In this document: piece after piece, positions 45,273-54,835 of the stretch
How the letters are laid out: every line of letters starts with the position of its first letter
Position numbering within the stretch: the first letter of the stretch is position 1
DNA from: Methylophilaceae bacterium
Lineage (GTDB): Bacteria; Pseudomonadota; Gammaproteobacteria; Burkholderiales; Methylophilaceae
Length of the DNA: 64,000 bases
Direction of reading: 5' to 3'
Assembly (NCBI GenBank): GCA_018398995.1
Contig: CP073759.1
Location: forward strand, 620,001 to 684,000
Program-made: the position numbers and the translations under genes
Notes under the pieces: model-generated
What the model was told of the DNA's origin: nothing
Database searches by the model: none
What the model saw: only the letters and a program-made list of their open reading frames with translations

Positions 45273-47459
45273 ATGGATATTCCGAATATAGCTAGCGACC
45301 CCCTACTGTCTGGGTTAAACAATAAACAGCTCGAGGCTGTAACATTACCGCACCAATCGTCTTTAATTTTAGCTGGCGCGGGTAGTGGTAAAACACGTGT
45401 GCTCACGACGCGTATTGCATGGCTGATTCAAACTGGCCAAATTTCACCCATGGGATTAATGGCGGTCACGTTTACCAATAAAGCCGCTAAAGAAATGCTG
45501 ACGCGCTTAACCACAATGATGCCAATTAATACACGAGGCATGTGGGTCGGCACATTTCATGGTTTGTGTAATCGTTTATTACGCGCCCATCATCGTGAAG
45601 CAGGCTTACCAAGCACCTTCCAAATTTTAGATACAGCGGATCAATTATCCAGCATCAAACGGCTGCTTAAGCTGATGAATGTGGATGATGAAAAGTTTGT
45701 GCCCAAGCAAGTGCAAGGCTATATCAACTCATGCAAAGAGGAAGGTTTGCGTGCTGATAAAGTCGATGCTTATGATGCGCACTCACAACGTTTAAGAGAG
45801 ATTTATGCTGAGTATGATAAGCAATGTAACCGTGAAGGTGTCGCTGATTTTTCAGAGCTATTATTACGTTGTTATGAATTATTAGAACGTGACGCGCATA
45901 TCCGTAACCATTACCAAAATCGTTTTAAATATATTTTGGTTGATGAGTTTCAAGACACTAACCGCTTGCAATATTTATGGTTGAAGTTGTTGGCCGGTAA
46001 AGAAAACTGCCTGTTTGCTGTTGGCGATGATGATCAATCTATCTATGGTTTTCGTGGTGCGCGTGTTGGCAATATGCAAGATTTTGAAAAAGATTTTAAT
46101 GTCAAAAATATTGTTAAATTAGAAGAAAACTACCGTTCACATAGCAATATTTTAGACGCGGCGAATGCGATTATTTCGCATAATAAAAATCGCCTAGGTA
46201 AAAACTTATGGACATCTGCCGGCAAAGGCGAGCCAGTGCGCATTTACGAAGCTTACAACGATACTGACGAAGCAGCATTTATTGTCGATGAAATAAAAAT
46301 GCTACATGCAGAAGGTATTAACTTAAGCGCAATGGCATTGCTGTATCGTAGCAATGCACAATCACGTATTTTGGAGCATGCATTATTTTCAGCCAATTTG
46401 CCTTATCGTGTGTATGGCGGTTTGCGCTTTTTTGAGCGTGCTGAAATTAAACATGCATTGGCTTATATGCGGCTAATGGCCAATGCTAATGACGATACGG
46501 CGCTGTTGCGCGTGATTAATTTTCCTGCCCGCGGTATTGGTACGCGTAGTCTAGAGCAGTTACAAGAAATCGCGCGTCAACAAGACTGTAGCTTATGGGC
46601 CGCGGCTTGCCAAGCGACTGGGAAAATTGCTGATTTTGTCCATTTAATTCGTGTAATGACTGATCAAGCTTATGGCGTTACCTTGGCAGAAGTAGCAGAA
46701 TTAGTCACGACCATGTCTGGCTTAAAAGCACATTACGAAAATACCAAAGATAGTGAAGACCGCATTGCTAACTTGGAAGAACTTGTCACAGCAGCCGTTG
46801 CTTTTACCAACCAAGATTTTGGTAACCACAACAATGTCGATGGTGAAACTGAACAAGATTTGTTAACACAATTTTTAAGTCACGCCAGCTTAGAAGCGGG
46901 CGAACATCAAGCAGAAGTTGGCCATGATGCGCTTCAATTAATGACGGTACACGCAGCTAAAGGCTTAGAGTTTAGAACGGTATTTATTAGCGGTTTAGAA
47001 GAAGGTCTGTGTCCGCATGAACAAAGCCTGTATGAACACAACGGCTTGGAAGAAGAGCGTCGATTAATGTATGTGGCCGTTACGCGTGCAAGACAACGTT
47101 TATATTTGAGTTATGCGCAAAGCCGCATGTTGCACGGTAAAGTACGTTATGGCATTGCTTCTCGATTTTTAGATGAAATTCCAGAAGAGCTGATTAAGCG
47201 ACTCAATAGCAAGCCAGCGGCTACATTATCCAACTACAACTATCAAGAAATGCCGCATGTGATGACAGGACATAAAAGCCAAGAACAAAAGAATGCCATG
47301 CCCTGGAAAGTTGGACAAAGCGTTGCACATGCTAAATTTGGTAATGGCGTAGTGGTGAGTTATGAAGGTGCTGCCAATGATATGCGGGTGCAAGTGAATT
47401 TTAGCCATCACGGCCTAAAATGGCTTGCTCTAGAATTTGCCAAATTGACTGCCATTTAA
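45273..47459 (+). CDS. uvrD: UvrD/Rep-family DNA helicase II
   Basis: UvrD unwinds DNA 3'-5' in excision and mismatch repair. I use the ATG at 45273 (MDIPNIASDPLLSGLNNKQLEAV); the frame extends 20 codons further without support. Motifs are Ia LAVTFTNKAAKEM (MAVTFTNKAAKEML), Walker A ILAGAGSGKTRVLTTR, II FKYILVDEFQDTNRLQY, III GDDDQSIYGFRGA, IV YRSNAQSRILE, and VI VAVTRARQRLYLS. The C-terminal Tudor-like tail (VGQSVAHAKFGNGVVVSYEG) is the UvrD type. Length is close to E. coli UvrD. Confidence 0.94.
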   Translation: MDIPNIASDPLLSGLNNKQLEAVTLPHQSSLILAGAGSGKTRVLTTRIAWLIQTGQISPMGLMAVTFTNKAAKEMLTRLTTMMPINTRGMWVGTFHGLCNRLLRAHHREAGLPSTFQILDTADQLSSIKRLLKLMNVDDEKFVPKQVQGYINSCKEEGLRADKVDAYDAHSQRLREIYAEYDKQCNREGVADFSELLLRCYELLERDAHIRNHYQNRFKYILVDEFQDTNRLQYLWLKLLAGKENCLFAVGDDDQSIYGFRGARVGNMQDFEKDFNVKNIVKLEENYRSHSNILDAANAIISHNKNRLGKNLWTSAGKGEPVRIYEAYNDTDEAAFIVDEIKMLHAEGINLSAMALLYRSNAQSRILEHALFSANLPYRVYGGLRFFERAEIKHALAYMRLMANANDDTALLRVINFPARGIGTRSLEQLQEIARQQDCSLWAAACQATGKIADFVHLIRVMTDQAYGVTLAEVAELVTTMSGLKAHYENTKDSEDRIANLEELVTAAVAFTNQDFGNHNNVDGETEQDLLTQFLSHASLEAGEHQAEVGHDALQLMTVHAAKGLEFRTVFISGLEEGLCPHEQSLYEHNGLEEERRLMYVAVTRARQRLYLSYAQSRMLHGKVRYGIASRFLDEIPEELIKRLNSKPAATLSNYNYQEMPHVMTGHKSQEQKNAMPWKVGQSVAHAKFGNGVVVSYEGAANDMRVQVNFSHHGLKWLALEFAKLTAI

Positions 47460-47510
47460 GTGTGGCCTAACTAAACACCCGCCTTAAGCATAGTTTTAAA
47501 GCCTTGAGGC

Positions 47511-48302
47511 TTAAGCAATAGGTGCGGCACGAAAAATATCGCGGTAGCTCACATATTGAAAAGCCAACGTTAGGGCAATGCTTACCAATGTCACCCCAAA
47601 TATTAAAACAGTCATTAACGATTGTGCAAAAGCAAGATGAATAAACGCAAATAAACCAGATAATATACTTGCCGCTAGCATGAATAACATGATGCCAGCT
47701 GTCAATAATAGCCACCCAGCTATCAGTGCCACTAGGTATTGCAACGATCCTGCGATACTCGACTTTAATGACTTGATTACACTGTAATGATTGAACGCAA
47801 TTAGCATGGGCGCAAACCAAGTTGCCATCATCAATGGAATAAAAAGCAAAATAAGTTTCACAAAAATAGGCGTCATCTTTTGCATGGCCAACACCATTTC
47901 CTGTTCGCTCATTTGCTGTTGGTTATTCATGACTGCTATGAGTGTTTGCATGTCTGTATTTAATAGCATACTCACCACCATAAAATAGCCAAGATTCACC
48001 AAACCTAATGCCAATAATCTTCTTATTTTCGGCTGAATTAATTGCATCATCAGTGAAAAATGCTCTTGCTTTTGATACTCTGCATTGCGATACATACGGA
48101 TGGCAATGGCGATAAAAATAGGCCAAATCAAAATCGTGACAAATGCGAATAGCTGTACACCAGGAAAAGAAGGAATCAATATAAAAATACCAAGGTAAGC
48201 AAGTGCCAATAGTAGCCACTGTCTCGGCGCTAGTTTGAAAAGTGCAATACTCTCAGTCATCCAGCTAATACCTGTTTTAGTTCGTGATGCTAATATTGCC
48301 AT
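47511..48302 (-). CDS. BPSS1780 family membrane protein
   Basis: The 263-residue protein is a polytopic membrane protein with about six helices. The N-terminal WMTESIALFKLAPRQWLLLALAY segment and the pattern LFIPLMMATWFAPMLIAFN, together with placement after thrB in betaproteobacteria, fit the BPSS1780 family. No biochemical role is known. It starts 12 bp after the thrB stop, so the two are probably co-transcribed. Confidence 0.72.
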   Translation of the reverse strand: MAILASRTKTGISWMTESIALFKLAPRQWLLLALAYLGIFILIPSFPGVQLFAFVTILIWPIFIAIAIRMYRNAEYQKQEHFSLMMQLIQPKIRRLLALGLVNLGYFMVVSMLLNTDMQTLIAVMNNQQQMSEQEMVLAMQKMTPIFVKLILLFIPLMMATWFAPMLIAFNHYSVIKSLKSSIAGSLQYLVALIAGWLLLTAGIMLFMLAASILSGLFAFIHLAFAQSLMTVLIFGVTLVSIALTLAFQYVSYRDIFRAAPIA

Positions 48303-48314
48303 GTTTAGTTCAAC

Positions 48315-49247
48315 CTATAACGCACTTGGCGTTGCTCGTTTTAACAAAATGTTCTTAAAGTAATTTGGGTCTTTTGCATGGGTCAACTCTCCTTCTGCAG
48401 GAAAGTATAAATCATGCAATCTAGATAACCAAAACCGTACTGCCGCGATACATAACAATCCTTGCCAAGCTTGCTGTTCAAGCTCATTAAAAGGTCGCAC
48501 TTCTGTATAAGCCTGCATAAAAGCATTCAAACGTGGCTCATCAAATTCACCCGTATCAGTTAAACACCAATCATTGACTGCAATCGCCACATCATAAGCC
48601 AGCACATCATGACAGGCATAATAAAAATCAATAAACCCACCCAATGCCGCCCCGTCAAACAACACATTATCACGGAACAAATCGCCATGGATGACGCCTT
48701 TTGGTAAACTCGTCAGATCCAAGTTTTCTTGAAAAACAAGGGCTTGCTTTAGCAAGGACTGATCGTCCGCTGATAATTGACTCATGACTTTTTGCGCGGT
48801 GTTTGCACGCCAAACGGCATCTCTTTGATTGTGCGATATTTGTTGGAATGTTGCTCCTGCCACATGCATTTTTGCCAATACTCGGCCAACTTGTGCGCAC
48901 TGAAGCTCATCTGGGCTATCGACATCACTGCCCTTCAGACAGCTCACCAACAGCGCTGGCTTGTCTTTAATCAAATGTAATGCAACCCCATTGTTATCAG
49001 CGATTGGCGCAGGGCAAGGAATATCATGTGCTGCCAAATGCGTCATGAGTGCAACAAAATAAGGTAGATCACGCATGCTGCTTGCTTCAAATATCGTTAA
49101 CACATAACGCGATGTTTCGGTGATTACAAAATAATTGGTATTGGTAATACCTGCTGCGATACCTTTGAGTGCAGTAATCTCCCCTATAGAAAAATTCTGC
49201 AAATACGCTTGCACTTCTTCAAGTGTTAAGGTGGTAAAAACTGACAT
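48315..49247 (-). CDS. thrB: Homoserine kinase, APH-fold type
   Basis: ThrB phosphorylates homoserine in threonine synthesis. The 310-residue protein has the aminoglycoside-phosphotransferase-like fold of the betaproteobacterial ThrB: SVFTTLTLEEVQAYLQNFSIG, LKGIAAGITNTNYFV, catalytic loop GVIHGDLFRDNVLFDG and the metal Asp in GGFIDFYYACHD. It follows the DUF2782 gene and precedes the BPSS1780 gene on the same strand. Confidence 0.92.
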   Translation of the reverse strand: MSVFTTLTLEEVQAYLQNFSIGEITALKGIAAGITNTNYFVITETSRYVLTIFEASSMRDLPYFVALMTHLAAHDIPCPAPIADNNGVALHLIKDKPALLVSCLKGSDVDSPDELQCAQVGRVLAKMHVAGATFQQISHNQRDAVWRANTAQKVMSQLSADDQSLLKQALVFQENLDLTSLPKGVIHGDLFRDNVLFDGAALGGFIDFYYACHDVLAYDVAIAVNDWCLTDTGEFDEPRLNAFMQAYTEVRPFNELEQQAWQGLLCIAAVRFWLSRLHDLYFPAEGELTHAKDPNYFKNILLKRATPSAL

Positions 49248-49305
49248 AAAGCTTACTTAATGGTTAAAAAGGCCCAGTGACGAAACCAGCCCATATTGAT
49301 TAAAA

Positions 49306-49656
49306 TTAGAATCTAAAAAGCGTCCATTTAGGCACAGCCAAAGGCGGGTTAGGCCCAACATTGACCCAATCACTTTGCTGATCTTCTTTATACAGATAAT
49401 AGGGAACGCCGTGAGCGGGGGTCACTTTCATCATATAGAGCTCGCCATGAATACGATACTCTTGAATCGTTTTTCCACCCTCTTTACGGATAGTGACTTC
49501 TGGCGCATCTTCTAAAGGCTCGCCCTCTTTTACCTTAGGCGGTGGTTCGACTTGCTCTAACATTTCTGCGTCAGCTGGCGTTGCGGCAAAAAGCAGTTGA
49601 GGCATCAAGCAAAGTAATGCGGTTCCTAACAAGCTTAACAATAATTTTTTATGCAT
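49306..49656 (-). CDS. DUF2782 family secreted protein
   Basis: I chose the ATG at 49656: AGGTGG lies six bases upstream, and the protein starts with a signal peptide (MHKKLLLSLLGTALLCLMPQLLFAA). The longer frame begins with a poor GTG. The mature part is PPPKVKEGEPLEDAPEVTIRKE, followed by EYRIHGELYMMKVTPAHGVPYYLY and a final SDWVNVGPNPPLAVPKWTLFRF. This pattern is the DUF2782 family, always near polA and thrB. The function is unknown. Confidence 0.85.
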   Translation of the reverse strand: MHKKLLLSLLGTALLCLMPQLLFAATPADAEMLEQVEPPPKVKEGEPLEDAPEVTIRKEGGKTIQEYRIHGELYMMKVTPAHGVPYYLYKEDQQSDWVNVGPNPPLAVPKWTLFRF

Positions 49657-49728
49657 CTCAAACCACCTATTCACAATTTACATTATGCTTTCATTCTAAC
49701 AAAAAGCACGATTAGATTCGTTAATTCA

Positions 49729-50454
49729 TTACAAATTAAGCTGATTTTTCTTGTCTTCTGCGGTTAATTGAAATCCTCTGGATTCGTAATATTTAAATAT
49801 AGCCGCAACAACTGCTTCGGGTTCATCAATCACTTGAATCAAATCCATGTCGTTTGGGGATGCCATCCCTTCAGCAATCAAGGTATTTTTTAACCAATCT
49901 AATAATCCTGCCCAAAAAGCTGAGCAAACCAAAATAATGGGAATTTTATGCGATTTGCCTGTTTGCACCAGCGTCAAGGCCTCCATCAACTCATCCAAGG
50001 TACCAAATCCACCTGGCATGACCACATAAGCCGATGCATATTTAACAAACATGACCTTACGCATAAAAAACGTTTTAAAAGTAATGCCAATATCTTGATA
50101 ACCATTACCCGATTGCTCAAATGGCAATTCGATATTTAAACCTACACTGGGTCCGACACCAGCAAATGCTCCTTTATTAGCAGCTTCCATAATCCCAGGC
50201 CCGCCGCCAGAGATAACGGTAAAACCTGAATCTGATAACAAACGAGCCACTCTTTCAGTCAGCTTGTAATATGGATGGTCAGATTTTATTCGCGCACTAC
50301 CAAAAATTGAAACAGCGGGCATCACTCTTTTTAATGTTTCAGTTGCTCTTACATATTCAGACACAATTTCAAATGCATGCCAAGATTCATTACCCTCAGC
50401 ATCGCCATGCAATAGCTCTGGTGTTGTCATTTGTGGTAACTTATTCGTTGCCAT
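49729..50454 (-). CDS. LOG family Rossmann-fold protein (TIGR00730)
   Basis: LOG-type proteins hydrolyse nucleoside 5'-monophosphates, notably cytokinin ribotides or AMP. The 241-residue protein has VSIFGSARIKSDHPYYKLT, VISGGGPGIMEAANKGA and the family signature PGGFGTLDELMEALTLVQT. It lacks a phosphoribosyl-type motif. It is divergent from polA with a 115-bp gap, consistent with polA neighbourhoods in related genomes. The biological substrate is not known. Confidence 0.92.
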   Translation of the reverse strand: MATNKLPQMTTPELLHGDAEGNESWHAFEIVSEYVRATETLKRVMPAVSIFGSARIKSDHPYYKLTERVARLLSDSGFTVISGGGPGIMEAANKGAFAGVGPSVGLNIELPFEQSGNGYQDIGITFKTFFMRKVMFVKYASAYVVMPGGFGTLDELMEALTLVQTGKSHKIPIILVCSAFWAGLLDWLKNTLIAEGMASPNDMDLIQVIDEPEAVVAAIFKYYESRGFQLTAEDKKNQLNL

Positions 50455-50569
50455 TTTATTTCCTTTTTTATTCGCCCTGTTTGGTTAATGTAGCAATGAT
50501 ATTACATAAAGCAGGGTGACATATGGGAAAATACCACATAAAACAAATCGGAAAACCAGAGATTTTGAT

Positions 50570-53347
50570 ATGAAAACCTTATTACTTGTTGATGGCTCGT
50601 CTTATTTATATCGCGCCTTTCATGCGATGCCAGACTTGCGTAATGCGGCTAACGAACCCACTGGCGCTATTCATGGTGTATTGAATATGTTGCGCCGTTT
50701 GCATAAAGATTATCCAGCCGATTATTGTGCTTGTGTATTTGATGCCAAAGGCAAAACCTTCCGTGACGATATTTATCCTGAATATAAAGCCAATCGAGCG
50801 CCGATGCCCGATGATTTATGTCCACAAATAGAACCATTGCACGAAGCGATTGTTGCGCTTGGTTGGCCGCTGATTATGATAGAAGGCGTGGAGGCAGATG
50901 ATGTGATAGGCGCGCTGGCTAAACAAGCCGAAAGCGAAGGCATCAGAACCATTATTTCAACGGGGGATAAAGATATTGCACAATTGGTGAATGATCACAT
51001 TACCGTGGTCAATACCATGCGCGATGCATTTAGAAGAACCGATGATGTGTTAGATATTGCTGGCGTAGAAAAGAAATTTGGCATTCCACCCAGCTTAATC
51101 ATTGATTATTTAACCTTGATTGGCGATAAAGTGGATAACGTGCCAGGCGTAGAAAAAGTCGGCCCTAAAACAGCCGTTAAATGGCTACAAGAATATGGCT
51201 CTTTAGATGGCATTATTAAAAATGCAGACAATATCACTGGCAAAGTGGGTGAGCATTTACGTGCAGCTTTAACGTGGTTGCCAACCGCTAAAGCACTAAT
51301 TACCATCCGTTGTGATATCGGTATGCAAGAGAATTTAACCGACCTTGCACCGCGCGCATTAAACAAAGCCAAACTAATCACCTTATTTGATCGTTTTGAA
51401 TTGCGAAGCTGGAAACGCGATTTAGAAAAAATGGATGAAAATGGCATTGTGCCAACAGGCATTAGCCAAGCGCCTGTATCACAAGCGACTTATGAAGCCA
51501 AACAAATCACAACCGATTTATTTGCCGCATCTGTTAATACAGCGCGCGAATATACTACCATCCTCACTACTGCTGATTTAGATCTTTGGCTAGACAAAAT
51601 AAGCAAAGCCGAGCTGATTTGCTTTGATACCGAAACCACGAGTTTACAGCCGATGCAAGCGCAAATTGTCGGCATGTCGTTTAGTGTAGAGGCCGGCAAA
51701 GCCGCATATTTACCATTGACGCATGATTACTTCGACGCGCCTTCACAACTACCGTTTAAAGAAACATTGTCCAAAGTAAAACCGATTCTAGAAAACCCTG
51801 CCATTAAAAAAGTAGGGCAAAATTTAAAATATGACAAACATATTCTGGCAAACCATGACATTGTTTTAAACGGCATCGCTCACGATACCTTGTTGCAATC
51901 GTATGTATTAGAAAGTCATCGCACCCACAATATGGATGACCTTGCCATGCGCCATCTTGGCTTAACAACCATTCACTTTGAAGATGTGGCTGGCAAAGGC
52001 GCAAAGCAAGTGAAGTTTAATGAAGTGACGGTTGAAACGGCAAGCGAATATGCGGCAGAAGATGCGGATATCACCTTGCAAATTCACCAAACGTTAATGC
52101 CGCATATTGCCCAAGATGACAAACTCAACTTTATTTATAGCAATATCGAAATGCCCTCCATGGAGATTTTATACACCATTGAGAGAAATGGTGTGTTGAT
52201 TGATGCCAACATGCTGAATAAGCAAAGCCATGAGCTTGGCCTGCGTTTAGTTGAGCTAGAAAACAAGGCTTATGAACTGGCTGGGCAACAATTTAACTTA
52301 GGCTCACCCAAACAATTACAAGAAATTTTGTTTGATAAATTAGGCATTAAACCGCTTAAAAAAACCCCCAGTGGCGCACCAAGTACGGATGAAGATGTGC
52401 TACAAGAGTTGGCTTTAGATTATCCATTACCAAAAGTGTTATTAGAGTATCGTGGGCTAGCTAAACTGAAATCAACCTATACCGACAAACTGCCAAAAAT
52501 GATTAACCCGCATACCGGTCGTGTGCACACCAGTTACAACCAAGCTGTGGCAATTACCGGCCGACTCGCCAGCTCCGACCCTAACTTGCAAAATATTCCC
52601 GTCCGAACAGCCGAAGGTCGGCGCATTCGTGAAGCGTTTATTGCACCAGCAGGCTCACAGATTGTCTCTGCCGATTACTCACAAATTGAGCTACGCATCA
52701 TGGCGCATTTATCTAAAGATGAAGGCATGCTCAAAGCCTTTGCCAATAATGAAGACATCCACCGCGCCACCGCCGCCGAAGTGTTTGGCATAGAAAAAGA
52801 CCATGTCGATAGTGAGCAACGCCGTTTTGCCAAAGTCATTAACTTCGGTTTGATTTATGGCATGAGCGCCTTCGGCTTAGCCCAAAACCTCAACATCGAA
52901 CGCAGCGCCGCCCAAAACTATATTGAACGCTACTTTGCCCGCTACCCAGGCGTGCGCCAATATATGGATGACACGCGCGAACTGGCTAAACAAAAAGGCT
53001 ATGTAGAAACCTACTTTGGCCGACGATTATGGGTACCAGAAATCAACAGTCCAAACGGTAACCGTCGCGCAGGCGCAGAACGTGCTGCGATTAATGCGCC
53101 GATGCAAGGCACCGCCGCAGATTTGATTAAACTCGCTATGATTGCTGTGCAAAATTGGCTTGTTAGTGAGCGCTTACAATCAAAATTGATTATGCAGGTA
53201 CATGATGAATTGGTATTGGAAGTGCCTGATAATGAGTTGGAATTGGTGAAGCAAAAGCTTCCTGAGTTGATGCAGAATGTCGCTAAGTTGGATGTGCCGT
53301 TGTTGGCGGAGGTTGGAGTTAGTGGGAATTGGGAAGGGGCGCATTAA
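50570..53347 (+). CDS. polA: DNA polymerase I
   Basis: PolA fills gaps and processes Okazaki fragments. The start at 50570 (MKTLLLVDGSSYLYRAF) is the natural N-terminus; the frame extends 18 codons further. Domains are the 5'-3' exonuclease (about residues 1-300, with ADDVIGALAK and GDKDIAQLV), the 3'-5' proofreading domain (ICFDTETTSLQPM, AAEDADITLQIH) and the polymerase domain (GRLASSDPNLQNIPVR, SADYSQIELRIMAHLS, RRFAKVINFGLIYGMSAFGL, MQVHDELVLEVP). The complete proofreading site indicates full activity. The length is about 925 residues. Confidence 0.97.
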   Translation: MKTLLLVDGSSYLYRAFHAMPDLRNAANEPTGAIHGVLNMLRRLHKDYPADYCACVFDAKGKTFRDDIYPEYKANRAPMPDDLCPQIEPLHEAIVALGWPLIMIEGVEADDVIGALAKQAESEGIRTIISTGDKDIAQLVNDHITVVNTMRDAFRRTDDVLDIAGVEKKFGIPPSLIIDYLTLIGDKVDNVPGVEKVGPKTAVKWLQEYGSLDGIIKNADNITGKVGEHLRAALTWLPTAKALITIRCDIGMQENLTDLAPRALNKAKLITLFDRFELRSWKRDLEKMDENGIVPTGISQAPVSQATYEAKQITTDLFAASVNTAREYTTILTTADLDLWLDKISKAELICFDTETTSLQPMQAQIVGMSFSVEAGKAAYLPLTHDYFDAPSQLPFKETLSKVKPILENPAIKKVGQNLKYDKHILANHDIVLNGIAHDTLLQSYVLESHRTHNMDDLAMRHLGLTTIHFEDVAGKGAKQVKFNEVTVETASEYAAEDADITLQIHQTLMPHIAQDDKLNFIYSNIEMPSMEILYTIERNGVLIDANMLNKQSHELGLRLVELENKAYELAGQQFNLGSPKQLQEILFDKLGIKPLKKTPSGAPSTDEDVLQELALDYPLPKVLLEYRGLAKLKSTYTDKLPKMINPHTGRVHTSYNQAVAITGRLASSDPNLQNIPVRTAEGRRIREAFIAPAGSQIVSADYSQIELRIMAHLSKDEGMLKAFANNEDIHRATAAEVFGIEKDHVDSEQRRFAKVINFGLIYGMSAFGLAQNLNIERSAAQNYIERYFARYPGVRQYMDDTRELAKQKGYVETYFGRRLWVPEINSPNGNRRAGAERAAINAPMQGTAADLIKLAMIAVQNWLVSERLQSKLIMQVHDELVLEVPDNELELVKQKLPELMQNVAKLDVPLLAEVGVSGNWEGAH

Positions 53348-53504
53348 AATCTCTCAACACAAGAGCGCATTAGGTATAAAATAATTCATCGAATAAGCAA
53401 GCCTACATTTAACATATTTGGTCTATTTTTCAGGATGGACTAAAAAAGATTAACTAACTCAAATAAATAAAAATAATGAAAATTAACACCATCAAACAAG
53501 CATC

Positions 53505-53528
53505 AATGACGCAAAGTTTTGCGTCATT
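53505..53528. terminator. Hairpin after polA
   Basis: AATGACGCAAA and TTTGCGTCATT form a strong stem with a tiny loop, about 160 bp after the polA stop and 27 bp before the next start. Only a short T-run follows. It may terminate polA or act as a leader structure for the downstream gene. Confidence 0.5.
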
Positions 53529-53554
53529 TAAGATGACTACTTTACGTTAGCGCC

Positions 53555-54040
53555 ATGATAACTCCTCCGACTGACCGACTTCATAAATTTATTGCAATTG
53601 CAGGAGTTGCATTGATACTTATTGGTGTTACTTATCCAATAGAAAAGTATAACGAGTCGGAGCTGGCACGAATTAATGCATTAGAAAAAACGGATGAAAC
53701 AAAGTTTGCTCAACTACGCTTTGCGCAGAAGGTGAAAGAAGAAAAAGCCATAATGAGCCGTACCTTTGATTCAAATGGCTTAAAGAAACCTAATGTGTCA
53801 GTAGAGCAACTTAGGAAGGCAGCACAGGATTTTTTTAAGCGGGAGCCAGAAGCTAGACAATTAGAAAAAGAAATGAATGACGCGTTAATTCAATACAAAA
53901 AACATTTTGAATTAACCAAGCACTATGAGTTTATGAAAAAACTATGGTTTATTATGGGCGCTTTATCCTTAGTAATCGGCATAGTTCTTAGTATTGTTGG
54001 GTTTAGACAATGGTTGTCACAACCAAAAGCATCACGCTAA
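53555..54040 (+). CDS. Hypothetical two-helix membrane protein with coiled-coil middle
   Basis: I do not recognise this 161-residue protein. One hydrophobic segment lies near the N-terminus (IAIAGVALILIGVTY) and one at the C-terminus (WFIMGALSLVIGIVLSIVGF). Between them is a highly charged helical region (ESELARINALEKTDETKF, VSVEQLRKAAQDFFKREPEAR) with heptad-like hydrophobics, probably a coiled coil. The start has only a weak ribosome-binding site. A compound repeat region lies directly downstream. Confidence 0.5.
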   Translation: MITPPTDRLHKFIAIAGVALILIGVTYPIEKYNESELARINALEKTDETKFAQLRFAQKVKEEKAIMSRTFDSNGLKKPNVSVEQLRKAAQDFFKREPEARQLEKEMNDALIQYKKHFELTKHYEFMKKLWFIMGALSLVIGIVLSIVGFRQWLSQPKASR

Positions 54041-54835
54041 CCCATCCATCAAGCGGGACGCCTAACGGCGCCCCTTATCTCGAACGTTAACAATCGTAGC
54101 AAGCGTAGCGCGTAATAAGTAGGGCGACAATAAGCGATAGCGCATTGCGCCGTATGCATCTCAATTAAGTTACATTCTGTTTCGCCTCTAGGCGACTCAC
54201 TTTCTTTTGCTTGTGCCAAAGAAAGTAACCAAAGAAATACACACCCTGCTATCAAGGGCTACGCCTCCCTTGCGTTGCTCAACAAAATAAGCGGCTGCGG
54301 AACTCGCCCTAACAGACTACACAAAACGTAGTCTGTCGCGGAGCTCAAACAGTCCTCGCCTTCGTCTTATTTTGTCTGCGCTACTCAGCTTGATAAAAGG
54401 GATGTAAGTCAAAACCAACGTAGAAAGTCGTCATTCCCATGTAAATGGGAATCCATTTTGAATTTAAAAAGCACAACATGGATTCCCGCCTTCGCGGGAA
54501 TGACTGTGTTTGATGTTTGTTCAGTGATGCAATAGTGAAACCTCACGAAGTTTCCGCCCCCTTTAGCCACGCCGAGCAACGGAAGTAAGCAAGGAGGTTT
54601 CGTCGAGGACTGTTTGAGCGTAGCGAGTTCCGCAGACGCCTTGCTTGCTGAGTAGCGCAGGGAAACCGAAGGGCGTCTCAACCGACTTGGCGCTTTAGCG
54701 CCTAGCGAGGTTGGGGACGACCCTTGCGGTCGAGGCGACGGGGTGTCTTTTTCTTTCCCCTATTTCTTTTGGACAAGCAAAAGAAATAGGGTCGCCGTCG
54801 CGCGAAAAGCGACTTGGTAGAAAATTAGCCTAAGC
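54041..54835. repeat. Compound intergenic repeat region of about 800 bp
   Basis: Several known-looking intergenic repeat types are arrayed without genes. GTAGGGCGACAATAAGCG... lies at 54119-54160. A GGCGACTCACTTTCTTTTGC... element starts near 54192 and its counterpart, CTATTTCTTTTGGACAAGC... in opposite orientation, is near 54758-54795. TGCGGAACTCG / CTCAAACAGTCCTCG elements occur at about 54296-54358, with a CAGACTAC/GTAGTCTG hairpin inserted. Their reverse complements lie at about 54606-54640. A VIPAKAGIH-type inverted repeat sits in the middle. No credible CDS is present. Confidence 0.75.
54429..54504. repeat. 76-bp inverted repeat (GTCATTCCC...GGGAATGAC element)
   Basis: GTCATTCCC (54429-54437) and GGGAATGAC (54496-54504) are exact termini, and ATGGATTCCC...GGGAATCCAT forms the inner arms. 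This is the widespread intergenic element whose chance translation gives the familiar VIPAKAGIH peptide. It occupies the centre of the repeat region at 54041-54835. Confidence 0.85.

Noticed and set aside
54409-54681. 90-residue frame containing VIPAKAGIH...MDSHLHGNDD
   Set aside because: This is the usual chance translation of the GTCATTCCC inverted repeat and its flanking repeats, not a gene.
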